The notes beneath the pieces are model-generated. The model had not been told where the DNA came from. It made no database searches and was given only the letters and a program-made list of their open reading frames with translations. A DNA stretch of 11,282 nucleotides, from NCBI GenBank assembly GCA_035504075.1, contig DATJSO010000006.1, forward strand, positions 1-11,282, written 5' to 3'. This document shows, piece by piece, positions 1-6,849 of the stretch. Numbering within the stretch: position 1 is the stretch's first letter; every line of letters begins with the position of its first letter. Source of the stretch: DATARH01 sp035504075. Its GTDB lineage: Bacteria > Pseudomonadota > Alphaproteobacteria > ATCC43930 > CGMCC-115725. The translations under genes and the position numbers were made by a program.

Positions 1-273
1 CGCCGCCATCCGTTCCATGACCTCGTAGGCCGCCGCGATCCCGGTGAGAAACTGCCTGCCCGACGCCAAGTTGACGCATTGCGCGATCGCGTCGTGCACC
101 TGCTGGGCGTCGAACCCCTCGATCTTTGCCGCCGCGACCGCCGCACCGAAGATGCCGAACACCGGCCCCGCGTGGAAGCCGCGCGCCATGATGGTCGGGA
201 TGAATTCGGCGGCCATGCGTTCCATGACCTCGTAGCCGGCGGCGATGCCCGCCAGAAACGCGCGGCCCGAGGC
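1..273 (-). repeat. In-frame partial duplication inside the MmgE/PrpD gene, period 207 bp
   Basis: Bases 1-66 and 208-273 align without gaps and match at 51 of 66 positions, including an identical 18-base block at 11-28 and 218-235. The offset of 207 bases is exactly 69 codons, so the frame is kept. In protein both copies read ASGR.FL.GIAA.YEVMERMAA (residues 119-140 and 188-209). The left copy continues past the window edge, so the full repeat length cannot be seen. Confidence 0.8.
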
Positions 274-627
274 GGCGGTTGCTTCCGCCGCCGCGAGTGC
301 CGCCGGCAGGATCGCGGTGCCGGGGTGCGTCAGCATGCGGAACGTGTCCCACTTGCCGCCGGCGAAAATCGTCTCGGCGTTGACAAACGCGGCGCTGCTT
401 TTCGTCAGTTTGGCGCCGCGGCACAACACGGTCGCGCGGCCGCCGGCACCCGCTTCCTCGTCCTGCATCAGCGCCAGCGCCTGGCGGGCGGCCGCGCTGT
501 CGTGCGCGACGAGCGCCGAAGAGAGCGCCTGCAATGCGACGCCCTTGGCGCGATCGACGACCGCTTCCGGCAGGTCCTCGTAAGTGAGGCCGGCGACAAA
601 CGCGGCGAATTCGCGACTCAGCGACAT
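1..627 (-). CDS. MmgE/PrpD family protein, N-terminal 209 residues (runs off the left edge)
   Basis: The gene starts at ATG 627 behind an AAAGGGGG-like ribosome site and remains open to base 1. The family (2-methylcitrate dehydratase PrpD, cis-aconitate decarboxylase, iminodisuccinate epimerase) acts on small carboxylic acids in the cytoplasm and is usually about 450 residues, so less than half is visible. Recognisable segments are the N-terminal helix (residues 1-45), a THPGTAILPAALA block (100-112), and GFHAGPVFGIFGAA (150-163). Compared with cis-aconitate decarboxylase, Thr95, His101 and His152 appear to match active-site residues. The usual Asp of the HALDFDD block looks replaced by Gly91 (GGKWDTF). 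Residues 119-140 recur at 188-209 with 19 of 22 identical, where the family normally moves on to a different segment. It diverges from the Rieske gene. The substrate is unknown; the family call is firm. Confidence 0.85.
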   Translation of the reverse strand, partial: MSLSREFAAFVAGLTYEDLPEAVVDRAKGVALQALSSALVAHDSAAARQALALMQDEEAGAGGRATVLCRGAKLTKSSAAFVNAETIFAGGKWDTFRMLTHPGTAILPAALAAAEATAASGRAFLAGIAAGYEVMERMAAEFIPTIMARGFHAGPVFGIFGAAVAAAKIEGFDAQQVHDAIAQCVNLASGRQFLTGIAAAYEVMERMAA

Positions 628-706
628 GGCACCCCCTTTGTGCGGCGCGGCCGTGTTATAGATCGACGGCGCGGCGGCGACCACGCCGCTTGCCGGGAGA
701 GACGAG
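628..706. promoter_or_regulatory. Divergent intergenic region between the MmgE/PrpD and Rieske genes
   Basis: These 79 bases must carry the start signals of both genes unless they are read through from further out. On the minus strand TATAAC (660 down to 655) is a good -10 match about 28 bases before the MmgE/PrpD ATG; a TGGTCG 17 bases upstream of it is a poor -35. On the plus strand the same AT-rich core reads TTATAG. A perfect 6-bp stem with a 4-base loop (674-679 and 684-689) lies just before the GGGAGA ribosome site of the Rieske gene (695-700). In such GC-rich DNA it may be chance. Confidence 0.3.
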
Positions 707-1996
707 ATGAACCCTCCGCTGGTCGATACGGCAAACGGCCTCCTCAGCCGGCGCATTTTCTACGAGAGGGAGATCTACGAGGAAGAACAGCGGCGCATTT
801 TCGCGCGCTGCTGGCTTTACCTCTGCCATGACAGCCAGATTGCGCTGCCCGGCGATTTCGCGACGGCCTACATGGGCGAAGACCCGGTGTTGGTCGTGCG
901 CGATAGCGACGGCATGGTGCGGGCGTTTCTCAATGTCTGCCGTCATCGCGGCAACCGGCTGTGCCGCGCCGACAGTGGCAACGCCGCGAGCTTTACCTGC
1001 GCCTATCACGGTTGGACCTACGGCAATGACGGCAGGCTGACCGGCGTTCCCTATCTGCGCGAGGCCTATCACAACGAACTCGATCGCGAGAAATGGGGCC
1101 TCGTACCGGTCGCCCAGCTCGACCATTACAAGGGCCTGTGGTTTGCGACGTTCGATCCCGCTGCGCCGCCGCTCGCCGAGTATTTGGGCGAGATGGCGTG
1201 GTATCTCGACACGTTCGTCGATCGCCGGGAGGGCGGCATCGAAGTCGTTGCGACGCATAAATGGGTCATGCCGTGCAACTGGAAATTGCCGGCCGAGAAT
1301 TTCGGCGGCGACGCCTACCACGTGCACTGGAGCCATTCCTCGGCTGTGACGACCGGGTTCAGCGTCGGCTCGACGGCCAGCCCCGGCGGCGCCAACCGCA
1401 TGGTGTCGCCAGGCCTGGGGCACGGCCTCATCTGCATCGGCGCCGACCGCTACGGCGACGCGCCGCTGGCCGAAATCCAAGCCTATGAGCGGGCGATCCG
1501 CCCCGAGGTCGAGCAGCGGCTCGGGCCGCGTGCCAGGCTCGTCAACCCGATCGTCGGCACCGTGTTCCCGAATTTCTCCGTATTACGGGGCACCTCGCGC
1601 ACATTGCGCGTGTGGCAGCCGCGCGGCCCCGGCCAGACCGAAATCTGGTCGTGGGTGGTCGTCGACAAGGCGGCGCCGCCGGAGGTGAAGCGCGCGTTTC
1701 GGCTTGCGGGCGTGCGCGGCTTCAGCCCGGCCGGCAGTTTCGAGCAGGACGACATGGATAACTGGCAGGAATGCACGCAGACCTGCCGCGGCATCGTTTC
1801 GCGTCGCGTGCCGGTCAACAACCGCATGGGGATGGGCCACGAACGGTACGACCCGGCGCTCGGCGCCTGGGCCAGCGACGCCGGCTTCAGCGAATTATGC
1901 CATCGCGAATTTTACCGCCGCTGGGCCGAGTTGATCGAAGCGGACAGCTGGCACGACCTCGCCGCCAAGCCCGTGCCGGTCGCCGCCGAAGGCTGA
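707..1996 (+). CDS. Aromatic ring-hydroxylating dioxygenase, Rieske-type alpha subunit
   Basis: This 429-residue protein has the standard length and layout of a naphthalene-dioxygenase-like large subunit. The N-terminal Rieske domain shows the [2Fe-2S] ligands Cys78-x-His80 and Cys98-x2-His101 (CAYHGW). The C-terminal catalytic domain has the mononuclear iron site in ENFGGDAYHVHWSH. Asp202 would be the electron-transfer bridge and His205 and His210 iron ligands, with the third ligand in FEQDDMDNW (Asp348 or Asp349). Such enzymes add O2 to an aromatic ring using electrons from a ferredoxin and reductase. Neither of those, nor a beta subunit, is encoded nearby. The ATG at 707 follows GGGAGA (695-700). 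The MFS gene lies 147 bases downstream on the same strand. Substrate is not predictable; a hydroxylating or demethylating role for an alpha-only enzyme is also possible. Confidence 0.93.
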   Translation: MNPPLVDTANGLLSRRIFYEREIYEEEQRRIFARCWLYLCHDSQIALPGDFATAYMGEDPVLVVRDSDGMVRAFLNVCRHRGNRLCRADSGNAASFTCAYHGWTYGNDGRLTGVPYLREAYHNELDREKWGLVPVAQLDHYKGLWFATFDPAAPPLAEYLGEMAWYLDTFVDRREGGIEVVATHKWVMPCNWKLPAENFGGDAYHVHWSHSSAVTTGFSVGSTASPGGANRMVSPGLGHGLICIGADRYGDAPLAEIQAYERAIRPEVEQRLGPRARLVNPIVGTVFPNFSVLRGTSRTLRVWQPRGPGQTEIWSWVVVDKAAPPEVKRAFRLAGVRGFSPAGSFEQDDMDNWQECTQTCRGIVSRRVPVNNRMGMGHERYDPALGAWASDAGFSELCHREFYRRWAELIEADSWHDLAAKPVPVAAEG

Positions 1997-2143
1997 ACCC
2001 GTCGGCAATACCCCGCAGCGACGACAGGGCACCAGTTGTCCCGTTGGCGAATGCGCCGGGGGCGCGGTAAAGCGCCGGCCGCGGGTTCATCCGGCGAAGC
2101 GGCCGCATGGTCGGCCCGTCAATCGATTGGTTTGGGAGAAGCG

Positions 2144-3445
2144 ATGAGCGAGCGACGCTCGGCGGCAGGCGGCTGGACGATCGTCGCGCTGTTGTTTCTC
2201 TTCATGTTGATCAATTTCGCCGATAAGGCTGTGGTCGGCTTGGCCAGCGTGCCGATCATGCACGATTTGCAGCTGAGCCCGAAACAGTTCGGGCTGATCG
2301 GATCGGGCTTTTTCCTGCTGTTCCCGCTCTCGGCGGTTGTCGTCGGCTTTGCGGTCAATCGCGTGCGCACCCGCTGGGCGCTGTTGGCGATGGGTCTCGT
2401 CTGGGCATTGACGCAATTTCCGATGCTCGGCTCGATCGGCTTCGGCGCGATGCTGGCTTGCCGGGTCGCCCTCGGCGCCGGCGAAGGGCCGGCCTATCCG
2501 GTCGCCCTGCATGCGACCTACAAATGGTTTCCGAACGAAGCCCGCACATTGCCGACCGCGGTCGTCGCGCAGGGCGGGGGCGTCGGCATTCTCGTGGCCC
2601 TGCCGGCGCTCAACTGGGTCATCGTGCACTATTCATGGCACTGGGCCTTCGGCGCACTCGGCGCCGCCGGGCTCTTATGGACGGCGCTGTGGCTGCTCTT
2701 CGGTCGCGAGGGCGCGCTCGACGACGCCGCGCCCCGGCCAGGAGAGGCGCCGTCGGCCCGCCTGCCGTACGGCCGGCTGCTGCGCAACCCGACGATCGTC
2801 GCAAGCTGGTGCGCGGTGTTTGGCGCCTACTGGGGTCTGTCGCTGGCGCTGACGTGGCAGGCGGCGTTCATGATCAAGGGCCTCGGGCTGGTGCAGGGCA
2901 AGATCGGCCTGCTTTCCGCGTTGCCGCCGGCGGTCAGCGTTGTCGTCGTCATCGCCGGCGGCTGGCTGTCGCAACGTCTGCTCGGCCACGGCGCTTCCAG
3001 CCGCTCGGCGCGCGGCATCTTCGGCGGCGCCTGCGTCGTTGCGGGCGGCATCGCGCTGTTGGTCATGCCGGCGATGCCGACCATCTGGCTGAAGATCGCG
3101 ATGACGACGCTCGGCGTCGCCCTGCCGTCGGTCATCTATGTGGTCAGCCCGGCCGTGGTCGGCGAGATCACGCCGCTCGCGCAACGCGGCGCGCTGTTGG
3201 CGATCGGCACCGCAATCGGCACGACCGCCGGCCTGCTGTCGCCTTACGTGATGGGCAGCATCATCGAGGGCGCCGCGACGCCGCTCGCCGGCTTCAACAC
3301 CGGCTACCGGGTATGCGGCGCGATCATGCTGCTCGGCGGCATCATCGGCGCGGCGGTCATGAACCCCGAGCGCGAGGCCGAACGGCTTGCGGCTGTCGAC
3401 TTGCGGCGGACCAGCCGATTGGCCGGGGAAGCGACGGATGGGTGA
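2144..3445 (+). CDS. MFS transporter, anion:cation symporter (ACS) type
   Basis: I place the start at ATG 2144, directly after GGGAGAAGC, giving 433 residues. An upstream in-frame ATG at 2036 would add 36 polar, Arg/Ala-rich residues unlike the family and has no better ribosome site. About twelve hydrophobic helices are visible. The first holds INFADKAVVGLA (Asp27, in place of the usual YLDR-N-A motif), and a charged cytoplasmic loop lies at about 189-215 between the two six-helix halves. The segment RVALGAGEGPAYPVALH (107-123) followed by WFPNEAR is the signature of the ACS family. These are inner-membrane symporters for organic anions such as aromatic acids, hexuronates and phthalate. Next to the Rieske oxygenase, it probably imports that pathway's substrate. 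Substrate unproven. Confidence 0.9.
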   Translation: MSERRSAAGGWTIVALLFLFMLINFADKAVVGLASVPIMHDLQLSPKQFGLIGSGFFLLFPLSAVVVGFAVNRVRTRWALLAMGLVWALTQFPMLGSIGFGAMLACRVALGAGEGPAYPVALHATYKWFPNEARTLPTAVVAQGGGVGILVALPALNWVIVHYSWHWAFGALGAAGLLWTALWLLFGREGALDDAAPRPGEAPSARLPYGRLLRNPTIVASWCAVFGAYWGLSLALTWQAAFMIKGLGLVQGKIGLLSALPPAVSVVVVIAGGWLSQRLLGHGASSRSARGIFGGACVVAGGIALLVMPAMPTIWLKIAMTTLGVALPSVIYVVSPAVVGEITPLAQRGALLAIGTAIGTTAGLLSPYVMGSIIEGAATPLAGFNTGYRVCGAIMLLGGIIGAAVMNPEREAERLAAVDLRRTSRLAGEATDG

Positions 3446-3533
3446 GCGCGCGACGTCCGAGCCGTCGTGGCGGCGATATCAGGTCCTTCGAGGTTCCCTC
3501 TGCGCGGGCGAAGGCGCGAGCCGGCGCGTTGCC

Positions 3534-4283
3534 CTACGCTCCGGCTGCGGATGCGCGCGCCTTCCACAAATTCCAGGCGCGGCCGATCTGTCCCTGGTTC
3601 GTCGCGGTCGCGGCGGCGGCTTCCGCCTCGTTCAGAAAAGTCGCTGCGCCGTCACCCAGCCGCAGCGCCTCGGCCGCCAGACGCGCATTGATCTCGGTAT
3701 AGACGGCGCGGAACACGACTTCGTGCAGCGAGCCGCCAACGACGACGTTGCCGTGGCCGCGCAGCAGCGCGACCGCCTTGTCGCCGAGCGAACTTGCCAA
3801 TGCGGCGCCGAGCGCTGTATCGCGGATCAGCATGTCGGTTGCCGGGCCGCCGGCGCCGCGGATCTCGAATACCGGCACGCCGGCACCGAGAAACGATCCC
3901 ATATGGAAGATCGGCCGCAGCGGCCGCGCGACGACGCCGAAGGGAATCACGGCGGGCGAATGGCTGTGCACGACCGCGACGACGTCCGGCCGCCGCTTGT
4001 AGATTTCGCTGTGGATAAAGCGTTCGAGATAGGGCGTGCGGCCGGCCGCGGCGATCGGCTCGCCGTCATCCGCGGCGAACTGCATGATGTCGGCGGCCGT
4101 GACGAGGCCGGGCGCCATGCTGCGCGCCAGCAGGAAGCGGTCCGGTGTCTTGTCGTGGCGCACGCTGACATGGCCGAAGCCATCGACGACGCCTTCGTTG
4201 TAGAGGATGCGGTTGGCTGTGACGAGATCGTCGATCAGCGCCGGATTGGCCGCGATCGCCTCGGCCGCGGTTGATGATGCCAT
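3534..4283 (-). CDS. Class II aldolase/adducin-fold protein, probable aromatic-pathway decarboxylase or aldolase
   Basis: The 249-residue protein starts at ATG 4283 behind a strong GAGGAGGGAGG ribosome site (4298-4288); longer upstream starts lack this. It spans one complete class II aldolase domain. The GHVSVR motif (37-42) lies in the phosphate or carboxylate pocket. His106 and His108 (HSHSP) and His177 (RGHG) are metal ligands, and Glu93 (FIHSEIY) is the likely catalytic acid. The LLARSMAPGLVTAADI and PYLERFIHSEIYKRRPDV stretches look more like the decarboxylases of aromatic degradation (p-cumate CmtD type, 3,4-dihydroxyphthalate decarboxylase type) than fuculose- or ribulose-phosphate aldolases. 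This is my recollection of those families, not an alignment. Its neighbours fit a ring-degradation role. It converges on the MFS gene and diverges from the aldo/keto reductase. Confidence 0.88.
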   Translation of the reverse strand: MASSTAAEAIAANPALIDDLVTANRILYNEGVVDGFGHVSVRHDKTPDRFLLARSMAPGLVTAADIMQFAADDGEPIAAAGRTPYLERFIHSEIYKRRPDVVAVVHSHSPAVIPFGVVARPLRPIFHMGSFLGAGVPVFEIRGAGGPATDMLIRDTALGAALASSLGDKAVALLRGHGNVVVGGSLHEVVFRAVYTEINARLAAEALRLGDGAATFLNEAEAAAATATNQGQIGRAWNLWKARASAAGA

Positions 4284-4383
4284 GCTGCCTCCCTCCTCGA
4301 TATCGCCGCGATTGACAGGCCGCGCCCGCCGGACTTGAGTTTGCCGCAAGCCTGAAGGGCGCACGATGATGGAGCGACGACGA
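4284..4383. promoter_or_regulatory. Divergent promoter region with a plus-strand -35 box
   Basis: The gap separates the minus-strand aldolase-fold gene from the plus-strand aldo/keto reductase. On the plus strand a perfect TTGACA (4312-4317) is followed after 17 bases by TTGAGT (4335-4340), which matches the -10 consensus at only three positions. Transcription from it would start near 4347, a sensible distance before either candidate start of the reductase. No equally good pair was seen for the minus strand. Confidence 0.35.
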
Positions 4384-5379
4384 ATGGAACACCGCGGCTT
4401 CGGGCGGACCGGCCTCCGCGTCTCCCTGCTCGGTTTCGGCTGCGGTGCGGTCGGCGGGCTGATGATAAACGGTGCACCGACGGACCAGGAGCGCGCGGTG
4501 GCGCGGGCGCTGGAACTCGGCATCAATTATTTCGACACCGCGCAGATGTACGGCAATGGCGAATCCGAGCGCAATCTCGGGCGGGTATGGCAGGCGTTGA
4601 AGCCGGACGCTTATATGGGCACCAAGGTGCGCCTGCCGCCGACCGCGCCGCGCGACATCGGCGCGGCAATCGCCAATTCGCTCGACGCCAGCCTCAAGCG
4701 ATTGCAGCGCGAACAGGTGGATCTGTTCCAATTCCACAATGCCATCGTCGGGGCGACAAACGGCGCGGATCTTGCCGCCGATGTCGTACTGCAAGAGGTC
4801 GTGCCGGCATTCGAGCGGCTGCGCGAGGCCGGCAAATGCCGGTTTTTCGGCATCACCGCCAACGGCGAGACGGCGGCGTTGCTGCGCGTCATCGACGCGC
4901 GCGCCATCGACACCGCACAGGCCGCCTACAATCTGCTGAACCCGACCCCGGCCGGCGCGGCGCCTGCCGGCTATCCGGCGCAGGATTACGCCAACCTGCT
5001 CGGCCATGCCCAGGGGGCCGACATGGGCATCATCGTGATCCGGGTGCTGGCGGCCGGCGCGTTGAGCGGGACAGCGGAGCGCCATCCGTTGGGGTCGCCG
5101 CCGCCGGCGCCGATCGGCTCCGGTGCCGACTACCGCGCCGATGTTGCGCGCGCCCGCCGCTTTCTGCCGCTCGTTGCGGCGGGTCATGCCGACAGCGTGG
5201 TCGAATTGGCGATCCGCTATGCGATGACGCACCCGGCGGTCTCGACCGTACTGGTCGGCTATTCAAGCCTGGAGCAGCTCGAATACGCCGCCCGCTCGGT
5301 CGAAAAGGGGCCGTTGCCGCCCGCCACGCTCGCCGGCATCGCCGCGATCCAGCAGGGCTTCGCCGGCGAGCCTCGCTGA
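4384..5379 (+). CDS. Aldo/keto reductase
   Basis: This is an NAD(P)H-dependent cytoplasmic oxidoreductase with a (beta/alpha)8 barrel; it reduces carbonyls or oxidises alcohols. Counting from ATG 4384 (331 residues), the catalytic tetrad is complete: Asp51 and Tyr56 in NYFDTAQMYGNGESE, Lys81 in GTKVRL, and His118 in DLFQFHN. GITANGETAALLRVI and the late VLVGYSS segment fit the cofactor-binding half. I chose 4384 because MEHRGFGRTGLRVS matches the usual family beginning and GGAG lies 9 bases upstream. ATG 4366, behind AAGGG, would add six residues and cannot be excluded. The gene ends 24 bases from the stop of the converging GST. In context it may reduce or oxidise an intermediate of the ring-cleavage route, but the family is broad. 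Confidence 0.92.
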   Translation: MEHRGFGRTGLRVSLLGFGCGAVGGLMINGAPTDQERAVARALELGINYFDTAQMYGNGESERNLGRVWQALKPDAYMGTKVRLPPTAPRDIGAAIANSLDASLKRLQREQVDLFQFHNAIVGATNGADLAADVVLQEVVPAFERLREAGKCRFFGITANGETAALLRVIDARAIDTAQAAYNLLNPTPAGAAPAGYPAQDYANLLGHAQGADMGIIVIRVLAAGALSGTAERHPLGSPPPAPIGSGADYRADVARARRFLPLVAAGHADSVVELAIRYAMTHPAVSTVLVGYSSLEQLEYAARSVEKGPLPPATLAGIAAIQQGFAGEPR

Positions 5380-5403
5380 CCGGCCGGCCAGCGCCGCTGC
5401 CGC

Positions 5404-6018
5404 TCAGCGCTGCAGGTCGCGCGCCGCCCGCGCCGCCGGCCGCTCCGAGCAGCGCTTGAACCAGTCTGCCATTTTCGGCGCTTGCGACAAGTCGATGCGG
5501 GCCGGCCGTGCCCACGACAAAACGCTCGCGACGTTGAGGTCGGCAATCGAAAAATGCTCGCCGAGGAGGTACGGCTGCGCCGCCACCGCCTGGTCCAGCA
5601 CCATCAGCGGCCGGCCCAGTTCGCGCTCCGACTGGTCGGCGAGCGCGGCGTCGCGCTGCGCCTCGGGCAGCAGGGCACGATGGAACAGCGCCGTCAATAA
5701 CGGCCGTTCGACCTCGGTCATGGCCCAGAAGCTCCATTGCCAGACCCGCGCCTCGTCTTCGAAGAGGAGCGGGTAGAGGCTGCCGCGCGAGTGCTTTTTC
5801 GCGAGATAGAGGTTGATCGCCATCGATTCCCACAGGATGAACCCGTCGTCGTCGATCGCCGGGATGTGGCCGTTCGGGTTGATCGCAAGAAAGTCGGGCG
5901 TGCGCGTCTCGCCCTTGCCTATATCGGTCGCCACGTTGTCGTATTCGATCCCCAATTCCTTCGCCAGCCACAGCGTGCGAAACGCCCGCGAGCGCGGTAT
6001 GCCGTAGATCTTGAGCAT
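5404..6018 (-). CDS. Glutathione S-transferase family protein
   Basis: The 204-residue protein is of ordinary GST length. ATG 6018 follows GGTGAGAG; a further in-frame ATG at 6117 would overlap the SDR gene and add a non-conserved stretch. The N-terminal thioredoxin-fold domain (about 1-77) has MLKIYGIPRS at the glutathione site, the NPNGHIPAIDDDG loop with the cis-proline (Pro53), and Glu64-Ser65 (WESMAI), which bind the gamma-glutamyl group. The all-alpha domain follows, with YLLGEHFSIADLNVASVL as the conserved N-capping box. In aromatic degradation GSTs isomerise maleyl-type intermediates or open and cleave adducts. Here it is the last gene of a minus-strand run with the SDR and the extradiol dioxygenase, 85 bases after the SDR stop. 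The exact reaction is unknown. Confidence 0.9.
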   Translation of the reverse strand: MLKIYGIPRSRAFRTLWLAKELGIEYDNVATDIGKGETRTPDFLAINPNGHIPAIDDDGFILWESMAINLYLAKKHSRGSLYPLLFEDEARVWQWSFWAMTEVERPLLTALFHRALLPEAQRDAALADQSERELGRPLMVLDQAVAAQPYLLGEHFSIADLNVASVLSWARPARIDLSQAPKMADWFKRCSERPAARAARDLQR

Positions 6019-6060
6019 CGCTCTCACCCCATCATTTGCCAGTCGCCGTGAACCTCGCAT

Positions 6061-6098
6061 GCCGGACGCCCCGCCGGCAATTCCGTGCTGCGTCCGGC
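6061..6098 (-). other. Stem-loop in the SDR-GST spacer
   Basis: Inside the 85-base spacer of the minus-strand run, GCCGGACGC (6061-6069) and GCGTCCGGC (6090-6098) form perfect 9-bp arms around a 20-base loop. It begins six bases beyond the SDR stop codon. No T-run follows on the minus strand, so it does not look like an intrinsic terminator. It could protect the upstream message from 3' exonucleases or attenuate GST expression. Arms this GC-rich could also arise by chance. Confidence 0.4.
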
Positions 6099-6103
6099 CA
6101 GCC

Positions 6104-6844
6104 TCAGGCCGCGCCAAGCGTGACGATTTCGCCGTTCCGCGTGCATTCCGGCATGGCGAGGTCGAGAAAGGCGCTGGCGACGCTTTCGGGCGGCGGCACG
6201 GTTGCCGGGTCTTCGCCGGGAAAGATTGCGGCGCGCAAGCGGGTGCGGGCCAGCCCGGGGTCGATCAGATTGGCGCGCACATTGGTCAACGCCGCGACTT
6301 CGCCGGCATAGATGCGCACCAACGTTTCGAGGCCGGCTTTCGCGACCGCATAGGGGCCGTAATAGGGCAGGGCGTCACGCCCCAGCCGGCTTGTCACAAA
6401 GATCGCGCGGCCGGCCGGCGCCAGCCGCAGCAGCGGGTCCATCGCGCGGATGAGGCGCCAGTTCGTCGTCAGGTCGAGGTCGATGATCTCGGCCCATTGC
6501 TTCGGGTCGATGTGGCCGAGCGGCGCCATGTGGCCGAACTGGGCGGCATTGGCGACCAGCACGTCGAGCCGGCCGTAGCGCTCGTGAAGCGCCGCGCCGA
6601 GTTCGTCGATCCTGGCGGCATCGCGCAGGTCCAGCGGCACCAGCGTTGCGCCGCCGCCGGCGGCGCGCACCGCATCGTCCACCTCTTCAAGCCCGCCGAC
6701 CGTGCGCGCGACCAGTACGAGGTGCGCGCCGGCGGCGGCAAAGCGCACGGCGACGGCGGCGCCAATGCCGCGCGAGGCGCCGGTGATCAGCGCGATCTTG
6801 CCGGCCAGCGGGCCGGCGGCGGCTGCTTCGGGGAGCTGGCTCAC
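6104..6844 (-). CDS. SDR family NAD(P)-dependent oxidoreductase (YciK-like)
   Basis: This is a classical short-chain dehydrogenase of 246 residues. The Rossmann nucleotide site is TGASRGIG (21-28), Asn99 sits in VANAA, and the catalytic set is Ser152 (FVTSR), Tyr165 and Lys169 (YAVAK). LIDPGLARTRLRA (193-205) is the PG motif. The VARTVGGLEEVDDA and LVPLDLRD segments resemble the alphaproteobacterial YciK-like group, whose substrate is not known. That weakens any direct claim that it is the cis-dihydrodiol dehydrogenase of the Rieske enzyme. Its start (6844) lies only five bases after the stop of the LigB-LigA dioxygenase, so the two are almost certainly one transcript, possibly with translational coupling. 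The GST follows. Confidence 0.92.
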   Translation of the reverse strand: MSQLPEAAAAGPLAGKIALITGASRGIGAAVAVRFAAAGAHLVLVARTVGGLEEVDDAVRAAGGGATLVPLDLRDAARIDELGAALHERYGRLDVLVANAAQFGHMAPLGHIDPKQWAEIIDLDLTTNWRLIRAMDPLLRLAPAGRAIFVTSRLGRDALPYYGPYAVAKAGLETLVRIYAGEVAALTNVRANLIDPGLARTRLRAAIFPGEDPATVPPPESVASAFLDLAMPECTRNGEIVTLGAA

Positions 6845-6849
6845 GCCGG

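Noticed and set aside
79..831. Long plus-strand open frame of 250 codons over the MmgE/PrpD gene
   Set aside because: It is Arg-rich and has no family motif. It lies opposite a clear MmgE/PrpD coding frame and runs into the Rieske gene, as expected from GC-rich antisense frames.
2073..2096. CGCCGG/CCGGCG inverted repeat upstream of the MFS gene as an operator or terminator
   Set aside because: The 6-bp arms are pure GC and spaced by 12 bases, with no flanking promoter elements that I could support.
2036..2143. Longer MFS start at ATG 2036
   Set aside because: It would add 36 polar, Arg/Ala-rich residues that the family lacks, while ATG 2144 has GGGAGAAGC right before it and is followed at once by the first membrane helix.
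3451..3467. CGACG/CGTCG hairpin after the MFS gene as a terminator
   Set aside because: A 5-bp stem without a T-run is expected by chance in DNA this GC-rich.
2458..3702. 414-codon plus-strand frame overlapping the MFS gene
   Set aside because: It is an Arg-rich shadow in another frame; the MFS frame has hydrophobic helices and ACS motifs throughout.
4066..5232. 388-codon minus-strand frame opposite the aldo/keto reductase
   Set aside because: It has no recognisable domain and covers a reductase with a complete catalytic tetrad; it also overlaps the aldolase-fold gene in another frame.
5389..5412. CAGCGC/GCGCTG hairpin between the convergent reductase and GST genes as a terminator
   Set aside because: The arms are only 6 bp, the loop is 12 bases, no T-run follows on either strand, and part of it lies within the GST coding end.
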